Of a stretch of 32,137 nucleotides of DNA, positions 17,389 to 25,621 are shown piece by piece. How positions within the stretch are numbered: the stretch's first letter is position 1; each line of letters begins with the position of its first letter. The position numbers and the translations under genes are program-made. Origin of the DNA: Pedosphaera sp. (lineage in GTDB: Bacteria > Verrucomicrobiota > Verrucomicrobiia > Limisphaerales > Pedosphaeraceae); the NCBI GenBank assembly GCA_028293325.1, contig JAQGPA010000022.1:1-32137 (forward strand). The letters are read 5' to 3'. The notes below the pieces were generated by a model. That model saw only the letters and a list, made by a program, of their open reading frames with translations. It had not been told where the DNA came from and did not search any database.

Positions 17389-18051
17389 TCAAAAGCTGAA
17401 GCCAAAAACCCAGCAGCAGCCCACAACGATGGCCACCGCGGAGCAGGCAAACATCATGCCGCGATAAACTTTTGCCGCGCCGGCAAAACGGACGGTCAAA
17501 GAGCCGATGACGGAGGCAAAAGCCATCATGGCCAACACCGTGCCCGCGCCATAAGCGACCAGATAGGTGATGGCGAGCGCGTTGGAAGGCATGGCCAGCG
17601 AGGGAATGATCGCCAAAAAATGTGAACTGCCGGCCAGCCCGTGCAGCGTGCCGATGCCGAAGGCGGCGTGCGTGTGAACATGTAGCTCCACTTTTTTACG
17701 GGCTTGACCATGCAGGTGAATATGTTCATGGGCCTCGCCGCGATGCTCATGCGCATGGGTATGGATTTGCAGCCCTTTGCGGAGTGCCCACAAGCCGATG
17801 CCGATCAGCAACGCTCCCACCAGCCGGTCGCTCCACCTGGAGATGATGTCCACAGGAAGGATGCCGCGCAAAAGCAAAGACAGAATGCCAACCACCACGA
17901 CCCCGGAAGCATGTCCGGCACCCCAGCGCAATCCAGTCAGCCAGGCGCGCTGGCGCTGCTTCATCACCAACGGGGCGATGGCCGCGAGATGGTCGGGACC
18001 GGATAAAACATGGATCAGGCCCGCAATCAGTCCGCCGATGATGATTAACAT
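17389..18051 (-). CDS. UreH/NicO-like nickel (cobalt) permease
   Basis: The product is 220 residues with about six membrane spans. The first helix carries His14, Asp20 and His21 in HVLSGPDHLAAIAPL, the H-x(n)-D-H metal-selectivity motif of nickel/cobalt permeases of the UreH, NicO and RcnA families. A second conserved histidine region is LHGLAGSSHFLAI. Between them is a His-rich cytoplasmic loop (HTHAHEHRGEAHEHIHLHGQ), likely to bind or buffer metal. UreH-type proteins import Ni(II) for urease; no urease gene is present here, but a metal-dependent ureohydrolase is encoded 12 kb away under a nearly identical leader. I infer nickel supply to that enzyme. Import rather than export (RcnA-like) is inferred from the UreH-like motif and from context. 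Confidence 0.8.
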   Translation of the reverse strand: MLIIIGGLIAGLIHVLSGPDHLAAIAPLVMKQRQRAWLTGLRWGAGHASGVVVVGILSLLLRGILPVDIISRWSDRLVGALLIGIGLWALRKGLQIHTHAHEHRGEAHEHIHLHGQARKKVELHVHTHAAFGIGTLHGLAGSSHFLAIIPSLAMPSNALAITYLVAYGAGTVLAMMAFASVIGSLTVRFAGAAKVYRGMMFACSAVAIVVGCCWVFGFSF

Positions 18052-18235
18052 AACGGTTTTGCTGGAAGGACAGCCTCCCGGCGGAGCAATTTACGTTTAT
18101 GATTTGAATGTGAACAACCAAAGTCCATAGCTGGAGAACGGAATCAGGAATAAAATTTTACGTAACCGCCATCACCGCCCCAACGGAGCGCGCAACGGCA
18201 AGGGAAGGAAGAAATTAGTGGAGTGCCGGCGGACC

Positions 18236-18524
18236 GCAGCAAATCACGATGAGCGTCTGCCATTTGAAGAGACAACGGTCGTCAAACCGTTGTGTCGCTA
18301 AACAAGAAAGGCAAGTCGTCATGCTGGCGCAACTTTCAGCATAGGGTGTGCCAAGAAAACCATCTGCCGGGCAAAGGAGCGGGTAATTTATTCCGGGCAT
18401 TGCAATTCAGGGATTGTGAAGGGGTTTTGATGAAAAGAAGCCGCGCGGTTGGCGAAAAATATTTTGTACGAGCAACCAAGCAGCGCGTCGAGGCTGGTTG
18501 ATATTAACCAAACTGTTCACAAAA
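18236..18524 (-). promoter_or_regulatory. Conserved leader element, copy A (upstream of the nickel permease)
   Basis: In transcription order (minus strand) it holds: TTTTGTGAACAG at 18524-18513; a 14-bp near-palindrome GGTTAATATCAACC at 18509-18496; a 43-nt block at 18352-18310 that begins GGCA, ends TGCC and contains CCTATGCT and ATGACGACTTGCC; a perfect 8-bp hairpin (ACAACGGT/ACCGTTGT) at 18293-18272 with a GACG-containing loop; and a 54-nt block at 18289-18236 that overlaps the hairpin and ends ATTTGCTGC. All of these except the palindrome recur in copy B at 30464-30762 with nearly the same total length. The element ends 184 nt before the permease start. No intrinsic terminator is visible after it. 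It is probably a promoter plus a structured 5' leader; the ligand or regulator is unknown. Confidence 0.7.
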
Positions 18525-18559
18525 AGTCAGCCACTCTACCGATGTCGCCAAGCTTAATT

Positions 18560-18577
18560 GGGGACTTACTGGTCCCC
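18560..18577. terminator. Hairpin at the 3' end of the 12-gene operon
   Basis: GGGGAC (18560-18565) and GTCCCC (18572-18577) form a perfect 6-bp stem around TTACTG. It spans the stop codon of the last gene. On the operon's strand it is followed by AATTAAGC, not a T-run, so it may act mainly as a 3' stability hairpin. On the other strand CCCCTTTG follows. Confidence 0.45.
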
Positions 18578-18940
18578 TTTGCTTTCGGTTCGTTTCAGCC
18601 GCTCCACAATGATCCAGCTTAAGTCCGCCACGAAGATCAGGATCACCAGGCTATCCATGGCCGTGACCCATGGGCAGGTGGGGAGGAATTGTTCGCCGCC
18701 CCACAGCACAAACGCGAAGCCCAGCAGAACCGCCTTGAGCCTTTCCTGCCAGCGTTGGCGGGAAAGCAACTGCAAACCAATATAAGAGGAGCCAATCAAC
18801 ATGAGGGACAACGCGCTGGCTTGTTGATGAATGGGGGTGAGGCGCAGATGGTTCAACGTGTCGGAAAGCAAGAGCGTCGTGAGGGCACCTAGGGCGGAGA
18901 TAAATAAAAGGGCACTGAGCCAGCGGACTGTGGTTGTCAT
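18566..18940 (-). CDS. Small multi-pass membrane protein of unknown function
   Basis: The product is 124 residues with four hydrophobic segments (WLSALLFISALGALTTLLL, SALSLMLIGSSYIGLQLL, AVLLGFAFVLWGGEQFL, VILIFVADLSWIIVE) and a charged cytoplasmic tail. I recognise no family. A cysteine and proline in the loop FLPTCPW stand out. Its start overlaps the stop of the TIM-barrel gene (ATGA), making it the last gene of the long operon. A role in anchoring or transport of the operon's substrate is possible but unsupported. Confidence 0.65.
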   Translation of the reverse strand: MTTTVRWLSALLFISALGALTTLLLSDTLNHLRLTPIHQQASALSLMLIGSSYIGLQLLSRQRWQERLKAVLLGFAFVLWGGEQFLPTCPWVTAMDSLVILIFVADLSWIIVERLKRTESKGDQ

Positions 18941-19812
18941 GTTCGATTTAGGGTCATCGAATTAAGTTGGGTTCCGGCGTGAAATTCCGCGAAACGTTGC
19001 CGCTGCCGTTGCGCCATCCAGGTGTTGATCTGCCCCAAGTCCGCAACCGGCTCATTCGTGAACGGCTGCGTGTGCAGGTAGCCGTCCGGCCCGAACTCCG
19101 GCGTCATCGTGCTCACGGACATTCCGCGCGCAAGCTGGCTGCGCCAGATCTGGGTCCACCAACGCTCATGCGCGGCAAGTGCGGTGTAATGTTCCGGCGC
19201 GGCGGGGTGGGGCACTTGCGGGCCTTGATCATAGCCAACCCGCGCATGCACATGATGTGCCCGTTCGGCGCACAGCGTCAGAATGTCCGGCTCAGTGTCA
19301 ATCAACCGTTCGCACACGACGCACCAATGAGAAAAATCACACGTCAGCTTGAGCCCCGGAAGCTGCCGTAAAATATCGCGCGTCGTCCAAGGATTGAAAA
19401 ATGACCGGCTGCGGTGTGTCTCAAAACTCACCATGACGCCCAACGCGCCACCCAGCGTCATGGCCGCGCCAAAGAAATCCACGCTTTGTCCAACGCTCCA
19501 AGCATCGCACCCAGCGATGATGGTCAAAAACAACGGTCGGCACTCAATGGCCGATTCTCCCAGCTGGCGCACGGAGTCCAGATGCGCGGCGGGCGATGCC
19601 TGCCGGTCGGGCACATAACTGCCCGCCGTGCAAATCTCCGCGATAAATTCCAATCCTGTATCATTCAGTTTGGCCCGAAATGACTCGCGCTCGGTCGCGA
19701 CCGCAGGCGGCGGCCCTTCAATGCCGTTGAAGCCGTGTTCACGACATGCCAGGATGGCATCATCCAAACTTCCCGCATGACCCCAGAGCGTTTTGAAAAG
19801 GTGAAGTTCCAT
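18937..19812 (-). CDS. Xylose-isomerase-like TIM-barrel protein (sugar phosphate isomerase/epimerase family)
   Basis: The product is 291 residues. The pattern fits the AP-endonuclease-2/xylose-isomerase-like fold: HLFKTLWGHAG at strand 1, HGFNGIEGPPP, then FETHRSRSFFNPW with candidate metal ligand Glu, LTCDFSHW with Asp and His, AHHVHARVGYDQGPQ with the His-x-His-x-Arg strand, and TPEFGPDGY with a late Glu. These E-D/H-H-E positions usually bind Mn, Mg or Co. Members include isomerases, epimerases, hydroxypyruvate isomerase and dehydratases, so the reaction is not predictable. I chose ATG 19812, two bases after the upstream stop; a TTG at 19818 would overlap that stop. Its place in the operon suggests a late catabolic step. 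Confidence 0.8.
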   Translation of the reverse strand: MELHLFKTLWGHAGSLDDAILACREHGFNGIEGPPPAVATERESFRAKLNDTGLEFIAEICTAGSYVPDRQASPAAHLDSVRQLGESAIECRPLFLTIIAGCDAWSVGQSVDFFGAAMTLGGALGVMVSFETHRSRSFFNPWTTRDILRQLPGLKLTCDFSHWCVVCERLIDTEPDILTLCAERAHHVHARVGYDQGPQVPHPAAPEHYTALAAHERWWTQIWRSQLARGMSVSTMTPEFGPDGYLHTQPFTNEPVADLGQINTWMAQRQRQRFAEFHAGTQLNSMTLNRT

Positions 19813-19814
19813 GG

Positions 19815-20585
19815 TCAAGTTATAGCGGGGTTGGTTGAATCACTGGTGGCCACGCGGAACCCGACGTTGTCGGCGCGTTCATCCGCCGGACGCCAGTCCC
19901 GCCACGCACTGCGGAGCAGGCGCGGCAGGTAATCCCATGCTCCGCCGCGCACCACATGCCGCGCGTCGCCGGTCTCCATCCACGCCCGGCCACCTTCCGG
20001 TGCGCCAAGGTAATTCGGATGCCAAGTGTCCGCAACCCACTCGCAAACGTTGCCGTGCAGATCATGAAGGCCGAACGCATTGGGTGGATAACTTCCAACC
20101 GGCACGCGACGACCGGGTCCGATGCGCGCCCCGTTTTCGTCAAAGAGAAAATTAGCCGCCGCCGATGTGATGTCGTCGCCACACGCAAACAACCCGCGCG
20201 AACCGGAGCGGCAGGCAAATTCCCATTCTGCTTCGCTCGGCAGGCGATAGATGCGTTTCGTTTTTTCAGTCAGCCAATGGCAATAAGCCAACGCATCGTG
20301 CCAGCTTACGCATGCCACGGGCAACCCATCAGCGTCATCCGGCGCATGGCCGGGACGAAATTGGCGAAATTCGCCCACCGTCACGGGAAAGCGCCCGAGC
20401 GAAAGTCCCGCCGCAAAGTACACCAGATGCGCGGGACGCTCGGTGTCATTGGCAAATTTATCACCGTCGTTTTCGCCCATTCGGAATTCGCCCGCGGACA
20501 GTTCGACCATGAGCGGCGTCCCCTCAAAGTCGCGCCACACGTGGCCAACGGATTGACGCTCGGGCGTGAGAGTCTCACAAGTCAT
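19815..20585 (-). CDS. SUMF1/formylglycine-generating-enzyme-fold protein lacking the FGE cysteines
   Basis: The product is 256 residues. It shows the FGE-sulfatase (SUMF1) fold: GEFRMGENDGDKFANDTERP, FPVTVGEFRQF, VSWHDALAYCHWL, YRLPSEAEWEFACRSG, GLHDLHGNVCEWVAD, and a final RGGAWDYLPRLLRSAWRD ... NVGFRVA block. True formylglycine-generating enzymes have two cysteines in that final block; here it contains none. It is therefore unlikely to make formylglycine, and no sulfatase is encoded in the operon. SUMF1-fold relatives also include non-heme iron EgtB-type enzymes (usually joined to a DinB domain, absent here) and binding modules. The function is open. The gene overlaps the SDR gene by 11 bp at its start. 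Confidence 0.85.
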   Translation of the reverse strand: MTCETLTPERQSVGHVWRDFEGTPLMVELSAGEFRMGENDGDKFANDTERPAHLVYFAAGLSLGRFPVTVGEFRQFRPGHAPDDADGLPVACVSWHDALAYCHWLTEKTKRIYRLPSEAEWEFACRSGSRGLFACGDDITSAAANFLFDENGARIGPGRRVPVGSYPPNAFGLHDLHGNVCEWVADTWHPNYLGAPEGGRAWMETGDARHVVRGGAWDYLPRLLRSAWRDWRPADERADNVGFRVATSDSTNPAIT

Positions 20586-21366
20586 CTACCCACCTCCCAC
20601 CTTGAACATTGGCTGGCGGGGCCAGTTCATATTCCGTCCAGCCGGCGGTCAACCCGCCATCAATGGCGATGTTCTGCCCGGTGATGTATGCAGCCTCATC
20701 CGACGCCAAGAAATGAGCGAGCGCGGCGACTTCTTCTGGCTGGCCAAGCCGACCCAAAGGTGTACGGCGTTGAATGAACGGAATCTCAGGATTGTCCGCG
20801 ATGCCGGTGACGGCTGGGGTCAAAATTGTGCCGGGGCTGATTGCATTTACGGTAATGCGGCGCGGAGCCAGTTCAATCGCCCCAAGTTTGGTGAGGTGAA
20901 TGACCGCTGCTTTCGAGGTCGAGTAAGCCGCGCCGCCCGGGGTGGCCGTCAGTCCTACAAAAGAGGCGATGTTGATGACGCGCCCGGCGTCCACCAGCGC
21001 GCGCTGGGCGTGTTTGATGCCAAAGGCGACACTGTTGACGTTGACATCGAGCGTCCGCCGGAGCAATTCGTCCGTAAGACCGGCAAAGCCGACACCTAAG
21101 GGCTGGATGCCGGCGTTATTCACCAAAATATCCACGCGGCCGAAACGTTCCAGGGCCATATCGAACATCATAGCCACGTTGGCTTCCTCCGAGACATCCA
21201 CCTTGAAAAATTCGGCATTGGCCGCGCGCGCGATTTCCGCGCCCTCCGCCCGTCGATCAGCAATCATCACCACGGCTCCGGCTGCTATGAAGCGTTGCGT
21301 GATGGCCAGGCCGATGCCAGCCGCGCCGCCGGTGACGATGGCTGCCTTTTTCGCAAGCGGAAACAT
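20575..21366 (-). CDS. Short-chain dehydrogenase/reductase (SDR)
   Basis: The product is 263 residues, a classical SDR. The nucleotide-binding motif T-G-G-A-A-G-I-G is at 12-19 and NNAG at 83-86. The catalytic residues are Ser135, Tyr148 and Lys152 (YSTSK). The C-terminus has the usual GQNIAIDGGLTAGWTEYE. Asp37 after strand 2 (IADRR) suggests an NAD preference. These enzymes oxidise or reduce a hydroxyl/carbonyl group. It lies 14 bp after the Rieske oxygenase stop and overlaps the SUMF1-like gene. Oxygenase followed by dehydrogenase is a common catabolic pairing, so it may act on the oxygenase product. Substrate unknown. Confidence 0.92.
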   Translation of the reverse strand: MFPLAKKAAIVTGGAAGIGLAITQRFIAAGAVVMIADRRAEGAEIARAANAEFFKVDVSEEANVAMMFDMALERFGRVDILVNNAGIQPLGVGFAGLTDELLRRTLDVNVNSVAFGIKHAQRALVDAGRVINIASFVGLTATPGGAAYSTSKAAVIHLTKLGAIELAPRRITVNAISPGTILTPAVTGIADNPEIPFIQRRTPLGRLGQPEEVAALAHFLASDEAAYITGQNIAIDGGLTAGWTEYELAPPANVQGGRWVDDL

Positions 21367-21380
21367 GGTTGCATTAAAGT

Positions 21381-22724
21381 TCAGGCGCGTTGGCTGGGAG
21401 CCGCCGCATAATCATCGGTGGGCCACATGCTGCGGATGCGCGCGGCGAGGTAGCGATGAAACAACCAGACGGGCATTTCGAGATGGCTCAAACGGCCCGG
21501 CTGCCAACCGCTCGCGTAAAGCCCGCGTTGCACAGCGGTGCAAACCTCCATGTCTTCAAGGTGAAACTGGGTGAGTTGCTCCGTGGTCAAGGCGTGCAGT
21601 TGTTCGAAGTTGGGCAATTCCAGCGCCTCGGGCGCCAGCAGCGTCGTGGTCAGCAACTTGAGCCGGTCGGGGCCGAGCGGTTGCAGGCGATACCAGATGA
21701 CGCGGTCCGGCGCGGTCGCGAGCAGAAAGGTCGGGTGAATGAGAAACAGGCCCCACTCGGATTTTTGCCGGTCGCTCAATCCCAACACCGGCGGCAATGC
21801 CGCGGAGAAATCGCCTTTTTCCTCAAAGGCGCGGTAGGCGTCGCGCACGGTATCTTTGTACGGCAAATGCGCGCGAACGTAATGGCGGCGCTCCTGCTCG
21901 GTCCAGGTGTCGCGCGCGGGCATCATTGGCTGGAGTGTTTTATGATGAATGCCGAGGTGGTGGTAGCTCTCCATGAAATTTTCCGCGAGTACCTTCCAGT
22001 TGAACGGGCAATCCCACTCGCGCGCGATGACCAGCTTCATCTTGTCCAACTGGAATGCGGCCAGATCCGCCGCCATGTCCGTGAGGCCCTCGGCCAGCGG
22101 CGGGGCGCTGCCGTCGAGATTCACAAAGATGAAGCCCAGCCACATTTCGCAGCGGAATGTTTTCAGGGAAAAATTGTCCCGGCAAAAGTCCTCGGCCTGG
22201 TGCATTTCCGGACACGCTTTGAGGTGGCCATCGAGTTCAAAAGTCCAAGCATGATACGGGCAGAGAAAAAGCCGCGTGTGACCGCAATCCGGCCGGCCGT
22301 TGCGGGCTTCCGCAAGGGTATGGCCGTCATAGCCGAAACCCTCCGGCATGATGTCCATGGAACGATGCGGGCAAACGCGCGACAGTACGCGGATGGCGGC
22401 ATCCTTGCCATGGACGACGATCAACGGTTCGCCGAGCAAATCGAGGTTCAAGAAATCGCCGGGCGAGGGAACTTGGGAAATGTGCGCGACACATTGCCAG
22501 CCGGCGCGCAGCACATGGGTCACTTCCCAGGCAAAAAACTCTTCGCTGGTGTAGGCCTGTGCGGGGAGGGTGGTGGCGCGGTTGAGCGGGCGGGTGGCGG
22601 CTTCGCAGATGCCGCGTTGAATGTCCGCGAGCGGCAGTGGCGGCTGCGCGGTGCGGGTGCTGAGCTGGCGCGCAAAGGCGAGCGGCTCGAAGGTGGATTT
22701 CCATTGGGCGGGGGTAGAACTCAT
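21381..22724 (-). CDS. Rieske non-heme iron oxygenase, alpha-subunit type
   Basis: The product is 447 residues. The Rieske [2Fe-2S] ligands are Cys118 and His120 (CPHR), then Cys155 and His158 (CPYHAW). The catalytic domain has the mononuclear-iron motif NFMESYHHLGIHH (His255, His260, bridging Glu252). The Cys-His pairs are 34 residues apart, about twice the usual 15-17, with an insert around HTLAEARNGRPDCGHTRLF. Members hydroxylate, demethylate or cleave aromatics, quaternary amines and other substrates using electrons from a reductase. No ferredoxin or reductase gene lies next to it, so one must be supplied elsewhere. I chose ATG 22724 because it overlaps the upstream stop (ATGA); the open frame upstream lies inside the deacetylase gene. 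Confidence 0.88.
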   Translation of the reverse strand: MSSTPAQWKSTFEPLAFARQLSTRTAQPPLPLADIQRGICEAATRPLNRATTLPAQAYTSEEFFAWEVTHVLRAGWQCVAHISQVPSPGDFLNLDLLGEPLIVVHGKDAAIRVLSRVCPHRSMDIMPEGFGYDGHTLAEARNGRPDCGHTRLFLCPYHAWTFELDGHLKACPEMHQAEDFCRDNFSLKTFRCEMWLGFIFVNLDGSAPPLAEGLTDMAADLAAFQLDKMKLVIAREWDCPFNWKVLAENFMESYHHLGIHHKTLQPMMPARDTWTEQERRHYVRAHLPYKDTVRDAYRAFEEKGDFSAALPPVLGLSDRQKSEWGLFLIHPTFLLATAPDRVIWYRLQPLGPDRLKLLTTTLLAPEALELPNFEQLHALTTEQLTQFHLEDMEVCTAVQRGLYASGWQPGRLSHLEMPVWLFHRYLAARIRSMWPTDDYAAAPSQRA

Positions 22725-23638
22725 GGCTTGAGGCAATCGGCGGTTTCCTGCGCATCGAAATCCAATTCCCGGCGGGCCTGGGGATGGGCGCGAAAATAAT
22801 CCGCGATCTCGCGTCCGCGCGCAAACCAGACGCCACCCTTCTCGCGCATCGCGCCGACCAGATCTTCGAGCAATCGCACGCGGGACGGGCGGCCGCTGAG
22901 CCACGGATGCAAGGTCAGCACGAAGCAACAGCTGAAATCGTGCATCGCCTCAAACTCGCGCCACCAAAGGTCGAACACCTTGGCGCAGTTTTCTGGCACA
23001 AAGCCCCACGCGGGATCGGCATTGAAGGCAAACTGTTCCCAGTCTTCGAGCAGCCACTGGCCGGGAATTTCAATCAGACCGTTGTCGTGCCGGTACGGCA
23101 CGTCATCGCCCATCTCGCTGGCGCAATAAGTAATTTCATGGCGCGCGAGCAACGCCGGCGTCCATGGGTTGATTTCAAACCAGGGTGCGCGAAAGCCAAC
23201 AGGCCGCGTGCCGGTCAGTCGCGTTAAAATATCAATGCTTTTCAGCAAAACGGCTTCCTCCCCGGCCTCATTCAGATATGCGAGTTTTTCGTGCAGATAA
23301 CCGTGCAGGCCAATTTCATGGCCGCCGGCGACGATGGCTTCCAGCATGCGCGGGTGATTTTCTGCGATGTAACCGGGAACGAAAAATGTGGCGGGCACTT
23401 CCAGGTGGGCGAGCAATCCAAGCAAGCGCGGCACGCCGATGCGCGGGCCGTATTCGCATTGCGACATCAGCGTGCGCCGTCGCGCCAGCGTGGGGTCTTC
23501 CGACAGCGCGGTGGTTTCGCCGTCCACGTCAAAGCAGAGCATGGCCGCGCAACGATGACCCTCCGGCCAGACGAAGCGCGGTGGCGGCAGGAAGCGGTTG
23601 GCGGAGGGTGTGGTATTATTCGACTTCATCGCCGGCAT
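22721..23638 (-). CDS. Polysaccharide-deacetylase-fold (CE4/PuuE-like) hydrolase
   Basis: The product is 305 residues. It has the NodB-type fold with FDVDGE (Asp37, Asp39), metal ligands in HEIGLHGYLHE (His107, His112, His116), the GFRAPWFE motif and late LTLHPWLSGRPSR. Apart from the fold this looks like the cyclic-amide/C-N hydrolase branch (allantoinase PuuE, peptidoglycan deacetylase HpPgdA) rather than a secreted chitin deacetylase: there is no signal peptide, and it sits in an operon for a nitrogenous compound. I infer amide or imide hydrolysis in the cytoplasm. The start at 23638 overlaps the ATPase gene; ATG 23629 is also possible. Confidence 0.8.
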   Translation of the reverse strand: MPAMKSNNTTPSANRFLPPPRFVWPEGHRCAAMLCFDVDGETTALSEDPTLARRRTLMSQCEYGPRIGVPRLLGLLAHLEVPATFFVPGYIAENHPRMLEAIVAGGHEIGLHGYLHEKLAYLNEAGEEAVLLKSIDILTRLTGTRPVGFRAPWFEINPWTPALLARHEITYCASEMGDDVPYRHDNGLIEIPGQWLLEDWEQFAFNADPAWGFVPENCAKVFDLWWREFEAMHDFSCCFVLTLHPWLSGRPSRVRLLEDLVGAMREKGGVWFARGREIADYFRAHPQARRELDFDAQETADCLKP

Positions 23639-24515
23639 CTGTCAGTTTGATCATGGGCAGTTTCTCCGGCACTTCCGCGGGCGGATGGATATGCTCTTCC
23701 AGCCGTTTCTTGAGCGCGAGAAATTCCGGGGAGAGGAACTGGTCGGAGTGGCGCGGGCGGGGGACAGGGTTTTCGATTAATTCCGCGACGCGGCCGGGAT
23801 TTGCGCTCATGACGAGGATGCGGTCGGCGAGATACGCCGCCTCATCAAGATCATGCGTGATAAACAGGATGGTGACATTCACCTTTTTCCAGATTTGCAG
23901 GAGGTACGCCTGCATCTGGCAGCGAGTCTGGGCGTCAAGCGCGGCGAACGGTTCATCCATGATGAGGATGCGCGGGCCGTTCGCGAGCGCGCGGGCGATG
24001 GCGACGCGCTGTTTCATGCCGCCGGAAAGTTCGTGTGGATAGAGATTCTCGAATTTGCTGAGACCGACCATGTCGAGCCACTGGCGCGCCTCCTGCTCGG
24101 CGGTAACCGGGGCTTTCCCTTGCATTTGCAGGCCGAACATCACGTTGCGCTTTACGGTCAGCCACGGAAACAGCGTGTAGCCTTGAAACACCATGCCGCG
24201 CTCCGGGCAGGGGCCGGCAAAGGCCTCGCCGTTGAGCAGGATTTCGCCGCCGGTGGCTTCGTCCAGTCCGGCCACGATGCGCGCGAGCGTGGATTTGCCG
24301 CAGCCCGAGGGTCCCACCACGCAGATAAATTCACGCCGATGAATATCCAGGGAAACATGGTCAAAGGCAACGTGCTGGCTGCCATTGGAACCGAAAGCCT
24401 TTTGCAAATTCCGAACACTCAGAACCACGGGGCGTTCGCGGATGCGCTGGAAACGTTGGGCAACCGCGAGCGATTGCTCACGGTAATCGGGCAGTTTTAG
24501 TTCACTGAGCGACAT
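23616..24515 (-). CDS. ABC transporter ATP-binding protein (NitT/TauT family)
   Basis: The product is 299 residues. Walker A is GPSGCGKST at 68-76, the Q-loop is in FQGYTLFPWL, the ABC signature LSGGMKQ is at 163-169, Walker B is ILIMDE with Glu188, and the switch His is in ITHDLDEAA. These match the ATPase subunits of nitrate, taurine, alkanesulfonate and related importers (SsuB/TauB-like). An extra ~30-residue N-terminal segment precedes the core. The gene overlaps the permease gene by 14 bp and the next gene by 23 bp, consistent with coupled synthesis of one importer. Confidence 0.95.
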   Translation of the reverse strand: MSLSELKLPDYREQSLAVAQRFQRIRERPVVLSVRNLQKAFGSNGSQHVAFDHVSLDIHRREFICVVGPSGCGKSTLARIVAGLDEATGGEILLNGEAFAGPCPERGMVFQGYTLFPWLTVKRNVMFGLQMQGKAPVTAEQEARQWLDMVGLSKFENLYPHELSGGMKQRVAIARALANGPRILIMDEPFAALDAQTRCQMQAYLLQIWKKVNVTILFITHDLDEAAYLADRILVMSANPGRVAELIENPVPRPRHSDQFLSPEFLALKKRLEEHIHPPAEVPEKLPMIKLTDAGDEVE

Positions 24516-25584
24516 GGGGTGTGACGTCCGGTTTATCGGCGGCGGGTTTGACTGTTTGCGGGACCACCGCCGGGGCCACGGCCTTGGGCCAAAGGCCGGT
24601 GAGCCATGCTAATGGGCTGAAGCTGGAACGCGACTTGCGTTTCCACGGAAAGAGCACGGTGCCAAGCCAGGCAAGGAAGAGGTCGGTGGAAAAGCCGATG
24701 ATGCCAATCATGGCAATGGCGGCGTACACGTTGTCAAAATTCCGGTAGCGCGCCTGCTGGTTGATGAAATAGGTGATGCCCGACATGGTGCCGACGACTT
24801 CCGCGACGATGAGGTAAGTCCAGGCCCAGCCGAGCAGGATGCGCATATCGGTATAAACATCAGTGATGGAGGCCGGGATGATGACGCGGCGGACGAGCTT
24901 CCAACCGGATGCACCGAGTGTTTGCGAGGCTTCGAGCAGGGCGGGGTCCACTTTGCGGACTGTGTTGGCAATCACCAGCACCTGTTGAAAAAAAGTACCG
25001 ATGAAAATGATGGCGATCTTGGGTGGATCATCAATGCCCAGCACGGCGACGCAGAGCGCGCCGAATGCGGGGGCGGGCAGGTAACGGAAGAATTCGATGA
25101 ACGGCTCCTGCAACTTTGCAAAGAAGCGATAGGTGCCGCATAAAATGCCGAGCGGCAGGCCCAGGATGGACGAAACGAGGAAGGCGAGGAAGATCGTGCG
25201 GATGCTGTGGCCAAGGCTTTGGTGCAGCCACGGCTCGTTTGGGAGTCGCGGCGGTGTTTTGAACGCGGTATAAAATGCCCGCGCCACCTTATGCGGCGCG
25301 GGCAAATAGACGGGGTTGACGCGGTAGCCTTGAGGCAGTTCCAAGCCCGCGGCACGGGCCTTTTCCAGTTCCCGGGCAAAGTCCGCGCGCGGGACATCCA
25401 TGTCGTCGGTAAAATAATCAACGCCGCCCGGGACGGTCACATGGATCAACGGATGCCAAAGCCAAGGCACATAGCTCACCGCGCTCCAGATAATGAGCGG
25501 CAGGAGAAACGAGAAGAGGGTAAGTTGGAACCGCCGCCGGGACGACAGTTCCAACTTCAAACCCAGCCAATCATAGCTTTTCAT
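24502..25584 (-). CDS. ABC transporter permease (NitT/TauT family) with an enlarged first loop
   Basis: The product is 360 residues. After TM1 (FSFLLPLIIWSAVSYVPWL) there is a charged, probably periplasmic stretch at about 45-105 (DYFTDDMDVPRADFAREL ... LPQGYRVNPVYLPAP). The usual five-helix BPD core follows, with the EAA loop in LEASQTLGASGWKLVRRVII. Typical SsuC/TauC permeases are about 250-275 residues and lack the first insert. A Pro/Ala-rich C-terminal tail (about 330-360) is also additional. The insert may contact the binding protein or substrate. The binding-protein gene is immediately upstream, with a 37-bp gap. Confidence 0.92.
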   Translation of the reverse strand: MKSYDWLGLKLELSSRRRFQLTLFSFLLPLIIWSAVSYVPWLWHPLIHVTVPGGVDYFTDDMDVPRADFARELEKARAAGLELPQGYRVNPVYLPAPHKVARAFYTAFKTPPRLPNEPWLHQSLGHSIRTIFLAFLVSSILGLPLGILCGTYRFFAKLQEPFIEFFRYLPAPAFGALCVAVLGIDDPPKIAIIFIGTFFQQVLVIANTVRKVDPALLEASQTLGASGWKLVRRVIIPASITDVYTDMRILLGWAWTYLIVAEVVGTMSGITYFINQQARYRNFDNVYAAIAMIGIIGFSTDLFLAWLGTVLFPWKRKSRSSFSPLAWLTGLWPKAVAPAVVPQTVKPAADKPDVTPHVAQ

Positions 25585-25621
25585 TGCAGCCTGGGAATCT
25601 GGAGGCGCGCTAACGCGTTCG

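Noticed and set aside
18236..18524. Leader element as a guanidine-I (ykkC) or NiCo riboswitch
   Set aside because: I could not place the conserved core sequences of either class; the call should be settled by an Rfam search.
19815..20585. Formylglycine-generating enzyme acting on sulfatases
   Set aside because: The catalytic cysteines of the C-terminal block are missing and no sulfatase is encoded nearby.
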